A stretch of DNA of 64,000 bases from G965220305 sp965220305 (GCA_965220305.1 OZ244817.1:4340001-4404000), one strand, 5' to 3'; positions 1-8,608 are shown, numbered from the stretch's first letter. The notes: generated by a model not told the origin, from the sequence alone. Numbers and translations: made by a program.

Positions 1-206
1 CCGAAACGTTCCATCAACCCGCGAAAGGCCCGTTCCGAGTTGGTGTCGGAGGTGTGTTGGGACAGTATGGTAAAGACCAACTCGTGGGCTGGGTCCAGGC
101 GTGGCTCTACCGGAAAGGGGCCGTACTGGTCGGACATGAGCCGGATGGCCTCGGAAATCCCGACGCTCGGCTCCATCTGTTCGGTGGGCTTAGTCTCTGT
201 TGACAT
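1..206 (-). CDS. nth: Endonuclease III-like DNA glycosylase, N-terminal fragment
   Basis: The frame is open from an ATG at 206 down to the window edge, giving 68 residues, so the gene is cut off. The visible part contains TILSQHTSDTNSERAF, which matches the early helices of endonuclease III/HhH-GPD glycosylases (a 'LLSxQxTDxxVNxA'-type stretch). The family excises oxidised pyrimidines and nicks abasic sites in base-excision repair. The helix-hairpin-helix, catalytic Lys/Asp and Fe-S cysteines would lie outside the window, so glycosylase specificity (Nth or another HhH-GPD member) cannot be settled. No strong ribosome-binding site is visible before this ATG. Confidence 0.75.
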   Translation of the reverse strand, partial: MSTETKPTEQMEPSVGISEAIRLMSDQYGPFPVEPRLDPAHELVFTILSQHTSDTNSERAFRGLMERF

Positions 207-353
207 GGCTAATCCGGGCCCAAGGGTGCCGGCACTGGGTGGTTGGCGCCTGGGTTTTCTTCCCCGGGTGGCCCGACCAACTGGACTCCCGTCCAAGACC
301 GGCCAGCCTGCGGTCAAGTGGGGCGCCCCGCAGCGCCAACGGTCTTGGGGTGG

Positions 354-1256
354 TTAAGAGTTTTCCCCCGGGTTGGAGCGTTGTTCCGATCTCAGGAATC
401 TTTCCAAGTCCTGTACCACGTCGGCGGGGTCGGGCATTTCGCTGGCGGCCACCGTTTCGTCGTAGCGGTCTTCCAGCTTCTTCACATACTTTTGCAGTTG
501 GTCGTCCTTGGCGATGGCTTCCTCGACTTCAGCGTCGAAGGTGGAAGCGGCGGTGGCCAACTCGTCGAGGTCCAGGGGCAAGTCCAGCAATGTTGTCAAG
601 GCCTGGGCCAGAGTGTGGCTTACTCGATAGTTGGGGGCCGCCTGCAGGTAGTGGGACGTGTGGCCCCAGAGGGAGGTGTACTCCATTCCCTGATTGGTGC
701 AGACTTCCGATATGGCCGAAGTGATGCCCGTGGGACCCCGGTAACGAGACGTGGACGACCGGCTGGTGTCCAGAATCCCTTGCAGGTCTATTCCCGTGGA
801 TGACCCGGTCAGACGCACCTCCCGAGAATGGGGGACCGCGTCCAACAACGCCCCGATGTGGACCACCGACACCACGCCCCGTTCCAGGGCCAGGTCGGAA
901 ACGATGCGGGAAAAAGTGCGCCACTTCAGGTTGGGTTCCAGGCCCAAAAAGAACAGAACACCTGTATCCGCCGCCGGGTCTTCCCCAGGCCAGTAGTGAA
1001 ACTCGTTGGCCGGCCAATGCACGCGACGCCGACCATCCCGGGTACGGCTGGAGCGGGGACGCTCCTGGGTGAAAACGTAGAACTCCTCCGGGTCTATTTC
1101 CGCGAATTTCTTGGCCTTCAGCTTTCGGAGCATGTACTTGATAGCGGTGGTCGCGCCTTCAGCAGCGTCGGGCCAGCCGCCGATTGACATAATCAGGTGC
1201 TCATATTCGCCCGGCGGCTCTTGGAGGATGGTCAGGAATTCTGAAATAGGCGGCAA
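354..1256 (-). CDS. PAC2 family protein
   Basis: This 300-residue protein resembles the PAC2 (proteasome assembly chaperone 2-like) family. It has an early 'GGWPDAAEGATTA' segment, a central 'FLGLEPNLKWRTF' segment and a 'GALLDAVPHSREVRLTG' segment, which is the typical family layout. Family length is about 270-310 residues, so it looks complete. The C-terminal 60 residues are charged and probably helical. Bacterial members have no well-established biochemical role; a link to proteasome-like assembly is only family lore. It is followed by the cut-off nth gene on the same strand after about 150 bases. Confidence 0.7.
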   Translation of the reverse strand: MPPISEFLTILQEPPGEYEHLIMSIGGWPDAAEGATTAIKYMLRKLKAKKFAEIDPEEFYVFTQERPRSSRTRDGRRRVHWPANEFHYWPGEDPAADTGVLFFLGLEPNLKWRTFSRIVSDLALERGVVSVVHIGALLDAVPHSREVRLTGSSTGIDLQGILDTSRSSTSRYRGPTGITSAISEVCTNQGMEYTSLWGHTSHYLQAAPNYRVSHTLAQALTTLLDLPLDLDELATAASTFDAEVEEAIAKDDQLQKYVKKLEDRYDETVAASEMPDPADVVQDLERFLRSEQRSNPGENS

Positions 1257-1422
1257 TTTAGTTCCCTCGCGGGGTGCGGGATTGTAAGTTAGCCGGTACG
1301 CGCCGGCCCCAGTGTAACACCGGCGCTATCCGGTCACAAGACATGGGCTGCCCACAGCAGGGCCCTTCGATTATCCCGAGAGACTCTTTGTTTCACCCGT
1401 CATTCTCCGCCCTTCCCTCGTA

Positions 1423-1486
1423 ATTCCCGCTTTCGCGGGAATCCAAGGGCTGGGGTGGCGGATAGCCCCCCTTTTGCGAAAGGGGG
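1423..1486. repeat. Two REP-like palindromes
   Basis: Two perfect short hairpins lie close together. ATTCCCGC (1423-1430) pairs with GCGGGAAT (1435-1442) around TTTC. CCCCCTTT (1467-1474) pairs with AAAGGGGG (1479-1486) around TGCG. This combination of a GCGGGAAT-type palindrome followed by a C5T3/A3G5 hairpin is typical of repetitive extragenic elements. A related palindrome occurs at 51314-51342. Copy number elsewhere in the genome cannot be seen here. Confidence 0.6.
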
Positions 1487-1507
1487 AGGCAACAGGGGTA
1501 GCCCAAT

Positions 1508-1547
1508 AATCGAACGTCCCTGTGCCCACGGTCAGGGACGTTCGATT
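1508..1547. repeat. Perfect 15-bp inverted repeat with 10-base loop
   Basis: The left arm AATCGAACGTCCCTG (1508-1522) is perfectly complementary to the right arm at 1533-1547. The loop is TGCCCACGGT. Neither side carries a T-run, so it is not a classical intrinsic terminator. It could be a mobile-element relic, a protein-binding palindrome or a structured RNA. It sits 245 bases from the 3' end of crcB. Confidence 0.7.
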
Positions 1548-1791
1548 GCCTTTGGGGACGCCACTGACCCTCGGTTATCCCGGTGATGGCTGGAATCCCG
1601 GGAAGTGGCGGAGGGGCTAGGGGACGGTTTCTCCACTATTAGTAAAAGGAGCTGGTCGAGCTAAAAGAGTTCAGCAACCAGACTGGGAGCATTCTAACAG
1701 GGCCTTGGGGGGCCGCCTTTCGCGGATTACCGCCTGCTTCGGGATGATGCTCAGAGCGGGGGTTCCCCTGGGGAACCTAAGAGTCCTCCAG

Positions 1792-2163
1792 TTACAAGGT
1801 CCTTCCCAACTGCAAGCCCAAATAGGCGGCGGCCAGGCCCAGCGCCAAGTTGCCCAGCAGGCTGGCGGCAGCCCGGAGCAGTTGGCCGCTCTCCAGCAAT
1901 TGGACCGACTCCAGGCTGAAGGTGGAGAAGGTGGTGTAACCCCCAAGCAGGCCCACGGCAATCAGCGCCCGCAACTGCACCGGAATGGCGAACCTTTCCA
2001 AAGCCAGCGCGATGAAGAGCCCCAGGACGAAGGAGCCGGTTACGTTGACCAGGAAGGTGCCCCACACCGAGGTTGGCCCAAGGTAGTGGACGCTGAGACG
2101 CCCCACGCCGTAGCGCAGCACCGACCCGGCCCCACCGCCCAGGGCAACCAGCACCCAGATCAA
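1792..2163 (-). CDS. crcB: Fluoride channel CrcB/FluC
   Basis: This 123-residue membrane protein belongs to the CrcB/Fluc family, which exports fluoride passively. Family motifs are clear: GGGAGSVLRY near residues 9-18, WGTFLVNVTGSFVLG near 34-48 and GLLGGYTTFSTFS near 71-83, spread over four predicted transmembrane helices. Fluc proteins work as antiparallel dimers. A single gene here implies a dual-topology homodimer unless a second copy lies elsewhere. It is 56 bases downstream of the enolase-superfamily gene on the same strand and may be co-transcribed. I searched the upstream leader for a fluoride riboswitch core and did not see one. Confidence 0.93.
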   Translation of the reverse strand: MIWVLVALGGGAGSVLRYGVGRLSVHYLGPTSVWGTFLVNVTGSFVLGLFIALALERFAIPVQLRALIAVGLLGGYTTFSTFSLESVQLLESGQLLRAAASLLGNLALGLAAAYLGLQLGRTL

Positions 2164-2219
2164 GAGAGCCGAGCCGACGGGGTCGGTTCAGCCAGGACGG
2201 GCCCGAGGCGCAGCATACC

Positions 2220-3395
2220 CTAAGCCCAGACTCCCCGTTCTTGCAGGGCCCGCTCGTTCAACTCAATACCCCAACCGGGGCGGTCCAGCAGGGTCATCTC
2301 GCTGTTCCTGATTTCCGGTCGGACGGTAAAAAGCTCTTCCCAAATGGGGTCTCGGTCGGCGGTGGGGAAGGTTTCCACTATCTCGCCCACTTCCAGGCCT
2401 GCCACCAGGTGCCCGTGGACCTGGGGGTCGTGGTGGGGAGCCAAGCGCACATTGTTCATGGCGCACATGCCAGCCACCTTCAGGCATTCGGTGATGCCCG
2501 AATTGCGGGTGCAGTCGAACTGCATCACCTTAACGCCGCCCCGGTTAATCAGGTCGCGGGCGTCCCAACGGTGCTGGGCGTTCTCCCCAGAGGCAATGGG
2601 AATGCTGGTGGAGGCCGCCACCTTGCCCAACCCCTCGATACGGTCGTACCAGTGTACCGGCTCCTCCAACCAGCGGATGTCGAAGGGTTCCATCAGGCGG
2701 GCGGCGCGGATGGCCGTGGGCACGTCGTAGCCCTCGTTGACATCCAGCATCAGGTCCATGTCGGGGCCCAGGGAGTCGCGCACCGCCTTGACCCGGGCCA
2801 CGTCCTCTTCCACGCTGACGTGGCCGATTTTTAACTTAATGGCCCGGTAACCCATGTCGGAGTAGGTCTCGCACTCCTGCACCAGGTCGGACACCGTCTT
2901 GTCGTCCTGGTAGTAGCCCCCGGTTACGTAGCAGGGCACGGTGTTGCGTGCGCCGCCCAGCAGCTTGTACACCGGCAGGTTGGCCGCCTTGCCCTTGATG
3001 TCCCACAGGGCGATGTCCACTCCGGCGATGCCGGTCATAATTTGCGGTCGGCCCCAGCCGGTGGTGGCCCAGCCGATTTCGTGGTTGAGACGGAACATCT
3101 TGTCCCACAGGCGTTCATTGTCCAGGGGGTCCTCCCCCACCAGCAGCGGCTTCAGCACCTCCACCACCAGTTTGGAAGCCCCGGCAGCCTCTATACTCCC
3201 GTCGGCGCCCTGCCGATATATACCTGGAAAGCCCATGCCGGCCCCGTGGGCCTCACCGATGCCGACAATTCCCGTATCGGTGTGGACCCGGACCAGTAGC
3301 TCGTTAACCCGCCCAATGGGACGGAGCGCCGTCCAGTAGTCCTTCTCCGGCGGCGGCCAGACCAAGGCGATGCCTTCAATGTCGGTAATTTTCAT
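2220..3395 (-). CDS. Mandelate racemase/muconate lactonizing enzyme family protein (sugar-acid dehydratase-like)
   Basis: This 391-residue enolase-superfamily enzyme would abstract a proton alpha to a carboxylate. The start is the ATG at 3395, preceded by GGAGGA; an upstream in-frame start lacks this. The KLK base motif is at 187-189 (YRAIKLKIG). Metal ligands are likely D218 (LMLDVNEGY), E244 (RWLEEP) and E271 (ASGENA). A second base is likely in the HHDP motif at 321-324. This arrangement resembles the mandelate racemase and sugar-acid dehydratase subgroup. The exact substrate cannot be read from sequence. It lies between a sarcosine-oxidase-like gene and crcB in a catabolic run. Confidence 0.88.
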   Translation of the reverse strand: MKITDIEGIALVWPPPEKDYWTALRPIGRVNELLVRVHTDTGIVGIGEAHGAGMGFPGIYRQGADGSIEAAGASKLVVEVLKPLLVGEDPLDNERLWDKMFRLNHEIGWATTGWGRPQIMTGIAGVDIALWDIKGKAANLPVYKLLGGARNTVPCYVTGGYYQDDKTVSDLVQECETYSDMGYRAIKLKIGHVSVEEDVARVKAVRDSLGPDMDLMLDVNEGYDVPTAIRAARLMEPFDIRWLEEPVHWYDRIEGLGKVAASTSIPIASGENAQHRWDARDLINRGGVKVMQFDCTRNSGITECLKVAGMCAMNNVRLAPHHDPQVHGHLVAGLEVGEIVETFPTADRDPIWEELFTVRPEIRNSEMTLLDRPGWGIELNERALQERGVWA

Positions 3396-3514
3396 GGTTC
3401 CTCCGCAGTCACGCTCGAAAATAAAGGGTTGGACGCACGCCTTTCTGCTCAATTGAGCTTCGGCAAGCCGAAACCCCCGGTACGGATGGGAAGGCCGGCT
3501 TGGGGCTGGGGTGA

Positions 3515-4657
3515 TTATCGGCTAGCCACTACTCCCAAACGTTCCAACCCGAACAGGGACAGGTCATGGCGGGTCTCCCCATATTCTACCAAGTCCGCCA
3601 TCACTTCGCCGACGGCGCTACAGAATTTGAAGCCGTGCCCGGAGAAACCGGCGGCGACGAACACCTGCGGGTAGTCCGGATGACGGTCCAGAATGAAGTG
3701 CTCGTCCGGGGTGTTGGTGAACATGCAGGTCTTCAGGGCCAGGGTGGGCCCGGCGGCCTGGGGCATGTAGCGGCGGGTGAACGCCCGCAGCACCATTTCA
3801 TCCTCGGGGTGGGACTCGCGGTCCATGCTGTTCGGGTCGACCTGCTGGCCCAGGTGGTGGTACTTCCCCACCTTGAAGCCGGGAATGCCGTAGGAAGGGT
3901 AGCCGTAGAACCGTCCTTCTTCAAATTCCACGCTGAACACGGGGAACTTGTTGGGACGGTAGAGGTCGGGTTGCGAGGGCTGAAACCAACCCAGGACCTG
4001 CCGTTCCGGCACGGCCACGGGGGCCAGGACTTCCTCAAATTGTCCCGACCACGCTCCCGCCGCGATTACCAGCTTGCGGGCGTCGTAGTCGGACCGGTCG
4101 GTGCATACCCGGACTCCGGCCCGGGTCGGTCGCCAAAAGACCGCCCGCTCCCGCCCGTGCACCTCCGCGCCCAACTCCAGGGCCGCGTTGACGTGGGCGA
4201 CGATGCAGCGCTCGGACAGCAGGAATCCTCCATCCGCCTGGTATACCGCCAGCGAGTCCTCGGGCAACTGGTAGCCGGGAAATCGCTCGTTTACCTCCGG
4301 CCCGCTCAACACCTCGTGGGGGATGTCGTGAATCTCGCAGGAGCTTTTTGACCCTTGGAATACCTCGCTGCTCTCCTTGCCGGCATGAACGACGCCGGTG
4401 GTTACCAGGAGCTTTTCATCGACGGTGTTCTCCAGTTGGTGCCAGAGCTCATAGGCCCGGCGTACCAGCGGCACGTAGGAGGGGTGCTCGTGATAGGTCA
4501 GCCGAATAATCCGGCTGATGCCGTGGGAAGAGCCCATCTCGTTGGGGATGTCGTACTGGTCTAGGCCGATTACGTTCATTCCCCGGCGGGCCATCTGGTA
4601 GAGGGCGGCGCTACCCATGCCCCCCACTCCCACAACAATCGCATCGTATATCGCCAT
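3515..4657 (-). CDS. FAD-dependent amine oxidase, monomeric sarcosine oxidase/SolA family
   Basis: This 380-residue flavoprotein has an N-terminal dinucleotide-binding motif (VVGVGGMGSAALYQ, residues 8-21) and 'GSSHGISRIIR' near 42-52, both typical of monomeric sarcosine oxidase and N-methyltryptophan oxidase. C311 in KTCMFTNTPDEHFILD matches the cysteine that covalently binds FAD in this family. Such enzymes oxidise N-methyl or secondary amino acids with oxygen, giving formaldehyde or an imine plus peroxide. It follows the SMP-30 gene and precedes the dehydratase gene on the same strand, with GGAGAG upstream of its ATG. Substrate could be sarcosine, pipecolate, a fructosyl amine or similar. 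Confidence 0.88.
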   Translation of the reverse strand: MAIYDAIVVGVGGMGSAALYQMARRGMNVIGLDQYDIPNEMGSSHGISRIIRLTYHEHPSYVPLVRRAYELWHQLENTVDEKLLVTTGVVHAGKESSEVFQGSKSSCEIHDIPHEVLSGPEVNERFPGYQLPEDSLAVYQADGGFLLSERCIVAHVNAALELGAEVHGRERAVFWRPTRAGVRVCTDRSDYDARKLVIAAGAWSGQFEEVLAPVAVPERQVLGWFQPSQPDLYRPNKFPVFSVEFEEGRFYGYPSYGIPGFKVGKYHHLGQQVDPNSMDRESHPEDEMVLRAFTRRYMPQAAGPTLALKTCMFTNTPDEHFILDRHPDYPQVFVAAGFSGHGFKFCSAVGEVMADLVEYGETRHDLSLFGLERLGVVASR

Positions 4658-4765
4658 TAAAAGTTACTCTCCAATCAACGTGCTGGCTGGTTAGGCGGCC
4701 CCCAAGATGGCCTAGCCTGCCGCCGGTGTCCACGGCCTCCCTTGCGGCGGCGGGCGTTTGGCAAG

Positions 4766-5665
4766 TTAGCGGACTCCCGGAGTCTTCATTCGCATGGAAA
4801 AGATTGAGGTGCGGGCGGTGAATAGCATGGTGCGGTGGTCGGGCCCTCCCCAGGCGCAGTTGGCCGGGATTTCTGGCAACCGTATTATCCCCAGGTGGCT
4901 GCCGTCGGGGTCGAACACCCAGACCCCTTCCGAGCCAGTGCAGTAGACGCGGCCTTCCTGGTCTACTTTCATGCCGTCGGGCACACCGTCTTCCGCCGAG
5001 TGCATGTTGGCGAAGATGCGGCTGTTGCTGGCCGTTCCGTCGGCGGCGATGTCGTAAGCGCGGATGTACTGATGGGTGCAGGCTTCGCCCCGTTCCTTCT
5101 CTTCCATGCAGCCATTGTCCCGCCGGGTATTGGCGACGTACAACACGCTCTCATCCGGGGAGAAGGCCAGTCCATTGGGGTATTCCGTATCCCGAAGCAC
5201 GGCAGTTACCGCGCCATCGGCTAGGATGCGATGTACCCCGGAAAACTCAATCTCCCGGTCGGCGGGGTCGATACGCCCGCTGGGGTTGGTGAAGTAGATG
5301 CTGCCGTCGGAGCGGACCACCACGTCGTTGGGACGGTGCAGCCGCTGGCCCTCCCAGCGGTCGGCCAAAACGGTGATGGAGCCGTCGGCCTCCATGCGGG
5401 AAATCCGGCGGTTGTCCCCCTCGCACATGATGAGCCGGCCCTGAAGGTCGAAGGTCATGCCGTTGGTGCCGCCGCTGGGCTCCCGCACCGTCTCCGGCTG
5501 CCCGCCGGGGCGCAGGCGGAGGATGATGGGGACGGACCGGAACAGGTCTACGAAGAGCCAGTAGCCGTCGGGGTGCCACAGGGGCCCCTCGGTGAAAACG
5601 AAGTCGGTAGCGAGCTGCTGAGCCTCCTGGCCGGGTTCAACGATACTTTCAAGGTTATCGGGCAT
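4766..5665 (-). CDS. SMP-30/gluconolactonase family protein
   Basis: This 299-residue six-bladed beta-propeller belongs to the SMP-30/gluconolaconase/LRE-like family, which hydrolyses sugar lactones with a divalent metal. The early FTEGPLWHPDGYWLFVD supplies the usual Glu ligand. YPNGLAFSPDESVLYVA supplies the Asn, and GVPDGMKVDQEGRVYC the Asp. There is no signal peptide, so it is cytoplasmic. AGGAGG precedes the ATG. A paralogue at 62084-62983 shares the same blade pattern, including a 'EEKERGEAC' versus 'EEEEGAMC' insertion. Neighbouring sugar-acid and amine genes suggest a lactone step in a shared pathway. Confidence 0.88.
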   Translation of the reverse strand: MPDNLESIVEPGQEAQQLATDFVFTEGPLWHPDGYWLFVDLFRSVPIILRLRPGGQPETVREPSGGTNGMTFDLQGRLIMCEGDNRRISRMEADGSITVLADRWEGQRLHRPNDVVVRSDGSIYFTNPSGRIDPADREIEFSGVHRILADGAVTAVLRDTEYPNGLAFSPDESVLYVANTRRDNGCMEEKERGEACTHQYIRAYDIAADGTASNSRIFANMHSAEDGVPDGMKVDQEGRVYCTGSEGVWVFDPDGSHLGIIRLPEIPANCAWGGPDHRTMLFTARTSIFSMRMKTPGVR

Positions 5666-5698
5666 GGCGGCCTCCTGGAGAACAATTTAAGTTGACTA

Positions 5699-5908
5699 CT
5701 AGGCGAACATCAGGCGACCCCGCGGCTCTGGAATGGGGCGGCCCCACTCTTGGGCGGTCTCAATCCACTCCTGCATCACGACTTCCAGGTTGCTCAAGGC
5801 TTCCTGGTAGGTTGCGCCGTCGGCGGCGCACCCGGATAACTCCGGGGTCTCACCTACAAAAGCCTGGTCTGCATTGCTCCAGTAGATAATCACTTCATAC
5901 TTGACCAT
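5699..5908 (-). CDS. hicB: HicB-family antitoxin
   Basis: This 69-residue protein has the compact HicB fold signature: an N-terminal beta strand (YEVIIYWSNADQAFVGETPEL), then a 'GCAADGATYQEALSNL' helix segment. HicB binds and neutralises the HicA RNA-interferase. Many small HicB proteins lack a DNA-binding C-terminus, and this one ends shortly after the helix. It lies 30 bases downstream of hicA on the same strand, and a GGGAG site precedes its ATG. The toxin-antitoxin pair is embedded between aminotransferase and lactonase genes. Confidence 0.85.
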   Translation of the reverse strand: MVKYEVIIYWSNADQAFVGETPELSGCAADGATYQEALSNLEVVMQEWIETAQEWGRPIPEPRGRLMFA

Positions 5909-5938
5909 TGATTATAACTCCCAAGTTATATTGCAAAA

Positions 5939-6169
5939 TCACATTACGAAACGAACCTGTCGGACTTGGTATGGTTTAGCATTGCCATTGCCGGGCTGCA
6001 AGTTCAAAATTTCCTGAATCCCCACTTTGATGAAGACACGATGACTTCCGCGCACTCGCTCGTCAAATCCCAACCGATATAGCAACTGACATAATTCGCT
6101 GAAAGGAATGTTGGCATCGGATTCACCGCTCAAAATGCGTGACAAAAGCCTCTTGTACCGGCCGGTCAT
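5939..6169 (-). CDS. hicA: HicA-family toxin (mRNA interferase)
   Basis: This 76-residue protein has the double-stranded-RNA-binding-like HicA core. The catalytic-histidine motif appears as GSHRVFIK near residues 41-48, followed by 'EILNLQP' and a C-terminal 'KPYQVRQVRFVM' strand. HicA cleaves mRNA when free of HicB. The N-terminal 'FSELCQLLYRLGF' helix matches the family's usual 'ELxxLLxxxGF'. It precedes hicB, the common order. GGGAG lies upstream of the ATG. At 76 residues it is of normal length, with no sign of inactivation. Confidence 0.87.
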   Translation of the reverse strand: MTGRYKRLLSRILSGESDANIPFSELCQLLYRLGFDERVRGSHRVFIKVGIQEILNLQPGNGNAKPYQVRQVRFVM

Positions 6170-6188
6170 GTGCTACTCCCGATGGCAA

Positions 6189-7103
6189 TCACGGCATATG
6201 CGCCAAATACTGTCCCACGTAGTCCATGCCCGCCAGGTCGCTGAAAGCGGCGGTTAACTGCTGGGTGATGGGGCCGGGCACCGCACCCCCGGCGATTGCT
6301 GCGCTGTTGACCGAGGATACCGGGCAGATGCACAGGCTGGTTGAGGTCAGGAAGGCTTCGTCGGCGGTGTAGGCGTCGTACAGGTCCAGGTCTCGCTCTT
6401 CCACCGGCAGGTCCAGGTTGTCGGCTAGTTCCAGCACCGTATCCCGAGTGATGCCTTCCAGCACGAACTGTCCCTTGGGCGTCGCCACCACGCCATCCTT
6501 GACCAGGAAGATGTTGCTGCCCCGGCCCTCGGTGAGGTTGCCGTTTTCGTCCAGCAGCACCGCCCAGGCGTCCGGGTCGGCGCCCTGGGCTTCCAGTTCC
6601 CCCATAATCAGGTTCAAATAGTTATGCGTCTTGGCCCGGGGACTGAGGAAGCGGGGCGGCACCCGGGGAACGGAAGGGGTGACGACCCTGGCCCCGTCCC
6701 GGTACAGGGGGGCGCGGCGGGCGAAGGGTATGGCGTGGCTTTCGATGAGCAGGGTGGGCCTCATGCTGTGCCCCGGCTCGCTGGACTCAACGCCCCGGCT
6801 GATGCGTTGCATCACCCAAAGGTCCTGATTGGGGGGCAGCAGCGGGTAGTTGTGGTTGACTACCTCCAGCGACCAATGCTCCATCTCCTCCTTGCCAATG
6901 CCCGGGTCGATGCGCAGGTAGCGCAGGGAGTTGTAGAGACGGTCTATGTGCTCCTTCAGCTTGAAAGTCCTGCCGTTGAAGGTACGAGTCGCGTCAAATA
7001 CGGCGTCCCCGTACAGGAAGCCCCGGTCCCGGATGGAAATGCCCGCCTCGGACTCGGGAATCAGCTTTCCGTTGAAATATACAATGGTCTCCTGCTCTGG
7101 CAT
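6189..7103 (-). CDS. Class IV aminotransferase, branched-chain or D-amino-acid type
   Basis: This 304-residue fold-type IV PLP enzyme resembles branched-chain amino-acid aminotransferase IlvE. The N-terminus VYFNGKLIPESEAGISIRD is typical. The PLP lysine is in RAKTHNYLN near residue 158. EGRGSNIFLV and EGITRDTVLELA match the phosphate- and ring-binding loops. The family also includes D-alanine aminotransferase and aminodeoxychorismate lyase, so a biosynthetic IlvE role is only one option. It sits among catabolic genes next to a class III aminotransferase. GGAGGAG precedes the ATG. Confidence 0.85.
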   Translation of the reverse strand: MPEQETIVYFNGKLIPESEAGISIRDRGFLYGDAVFDATRTFNGRTFKLKEHIDRLYNSLRYLRIDPGIGKEEMEHWSLEVVNHNYPLLPPNQDLWVMQRISRGVESSEPGHSMRPTLLIESHAIPFARRAPLYRDGARVVTPSVPRVPPRFLSPRAKTHNYLNLIMGELEAQGADPDAWAVLLDENGNLTEGRGSNIFLVKDGVVATPKGQFVLEGITRDTVLELADNLDLPVEERDLDLYDAYTADEAFLTSTSLCICPVSSVNSAAIAGGAVPGPITQQLTAAFSDLAGMDYVGQYLAHMP

Positions 7104-7218
7104 GGTGGCATCTCCTCCGGGCCGTTCCAGGGCGGCTACGTCTGCTATTGGGGCTGGCGGGCGGTCTTGGGTAACCTCTTTAATTGGAAGCCGGCCTGCT
7201 CTTGTCGGCCCCTGGTGG

Positions 7219-8598
7219 CTACTCTGCCCCCAGATCCCGCGCTGTCTGCCCGATGACCCGGTCTAGCACCGATACCAGGTCGTCCACTTCTCCGGCGGTT
7301 ATGCACAGGGGAGGCATAATGTTCATAACGTCGCCTCCCCGCAGGATGACGCCGTTCTCGCCGAAGGCCTGGGTCAGCCGTGGCCCCAGCTCCGCCTCGG
7401 CGGGGAAGTGTTCCTTGGTCTGCCGGTCCCGCACGATGTCCATGCCGCACATCAGGCCCAGCCCCCGCACGTCGCCGATGACCTGGTGCTTCTGTTTCAG
7501 TTCTTCCAGGCCGTCCAGCAGGTAGCGTCCCATCCGGGCCGAGTTTTCCACCATTCCCTCGTTTTCCATGATTTCGATGTTCTTCAGGGATGCGGCGGCG
7601 GCCACCGGGTGTCCCCCGAAGGTAATCACGTGTCGAAAGGCCGCCTCCTGGCTGCCCACGAAGGCGTCGGAAATGGGCTTGCGGACGATGGCCCCGCCCA
7701 TGGGAATGTAGCCGCTGGTAATGCCCTTGGCGACGGTCATAATGTCCGGGGTCACGTCCCAGTGCTGGCAGGCAAACATCCTGCCGGTGCGCCCGAAGCC
7801 GGTAATAACCTCGTCGGCGATGAGCAAACAGCCGTGACGATCGCACACGTCCCGCAGCATGGGCCAGTAGTTGGGGCCGGGCACCACCGCTCCCTGGGGG
7901 CTGGCGATGGGTTCGGCCACCACCGCCGCCACTGTTTCCGGCCCCTGGAACTTGATAATATCTTCGATGGCGTTGACGCACCGCTCGGCGCACTCCTCGG
8001 GGGTGGTCCCGCCATACTCGCAGCGGTAGGGGTTGGGCTGAGGGCCGTGGAAGCAACCGGCCAGCAGGGGTTCGTAGTCCAGCTTGGGAAATATGGGCGT
8101 TCCTCCCAAGGCCAGGGTACCGAAGGTGGCCCCGTGGTAGGAACCCTTCCGGCTGATGAACTTCACCCGGGTGGGTTCGCCCACCCGCTTGAAGTAGGCC
8201 CGGGCCAGCTTCATGGCCGTCTCCACCGCCTCGGAACCTCCGCTGGTGAAGAAGCAGCGGGACAGGTCCCCAGGGGTGATGCTGGCGATTTTCTCCGCCA
8301 GGCGCACGGTGGGTTCGGTGGTGGCGCCCATTGGCATGTAGGTCAGTTTCAGCATCTGCTGGTAGGCGGCGTCGGCGATTTCCGTGCGGCCATACCCCAC
8401 GTTCTTCAGCCAGAGGCCGGACATGGCGTCGGTATAGGTGTTGCCCAGGGCGTCGGTAACCTGGCAACCCTTGCCCTCGACGAAAATCTGGGGCTCCCCC
8501 TTCTCCGCCATGTCGCTGGGTTCCCGCAGGTACACCCACAGATGCTCCAAGGCCGACTCTTGTAGCTGTTTCACCTGGGGTCCGGTATGGGTAGCCAT
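7219..8598 (-). CDS. Class III PLP-dependent aminotransferase (omega-aminotransferase type)
   Basis: This 459-residue enzyme matches class III aminotransferases. FTSGGSEAVETAMKLAR near residue 115 binds the PLP phosphate. LLIADEVITGFGRTG near 255 carries the pyridine-nitrogen Asp, and AKGITSGYIPMGG near 287 carries the PLP lysine. The family moves terminal amino groups from beta-alanine, GABA, taurine or diamines to pyruvate or 2-oxoglutarate. It starts 10 bases after the stop of the substrate-binding protein gene, with GGAGGG upstream of the ATG. The pairing suggests that an imported or sensed amine feeds it. Confidence 0.9.
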   Translation of the reverse strand: MATHTGPQVKQLQESALEHLWVYLREPSDMAEKGEPQIFVEGKGCQVTDALGNTYTDAMSGLWLKNVGYGRTEIADAAYQQMLKLTYMPMGATTEPTVRLAEKIASITPGDLSRCFFTSGGSEAVETAMKLARAYFKRVGEPTRVKFISRKGSYHGATFGTLALGGTPIFPKLDYEPLLAGCFHGPQPNPYRCEYGGTTPEECAERCVNAIEDIIKFQGPETVAAVVAEPIASPQGAVVPGPNYWPMLRDVCDRHGCLLIADEVITGFGRTGRMFACQHWDVTPDIMTVAKGITSGYIPMGGAIVRKPISDAFVGSQEAAFRHVITFGGHPVAAAASLKNIEIMENEGMVENSARMGRYLLDGLEELKQKHQVIGDVRGLGLMCGMDIVRDRQTKEHFPAEAELGPRLTQAFGENGVILRGGDVMNIMPPLCITAGEVDDLVSVLDRVIGQTARDLGAE

Positions 8599-8608
8599 GA
8601 ATTCCCTC

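Larger units (their letters stand above)
1257..1791. other. Intergenic region with hairpins and REP-like repeats
   Basis: This is a 535-base stretch with no convincing gene. It holds three palindromes, listed separately, at 1423-1442, 1467-1486 and 1508-1547. The first begins with a 'cgtcatt...attcccgc' arrangement resembling the REP-type elements scattered through many bacterial genomes. The stretch lies between the 5' end of the PAC2 gene and the 3' end of crcB, so it should contain the PAC2 promoter, but I see no clear -35/-10 pair. Confidence 0.6.

Noticed and set aside
40..357. Plus-strand gene at the window's left edge
   Set aside because: It is antisense to the nth fragment and has no family pattern.
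2164..2219. Fluoride riboswitch upstream of crcB
   Set aside because: The 56-base leader lacks the riboswitch's conserved pseudoknot core.
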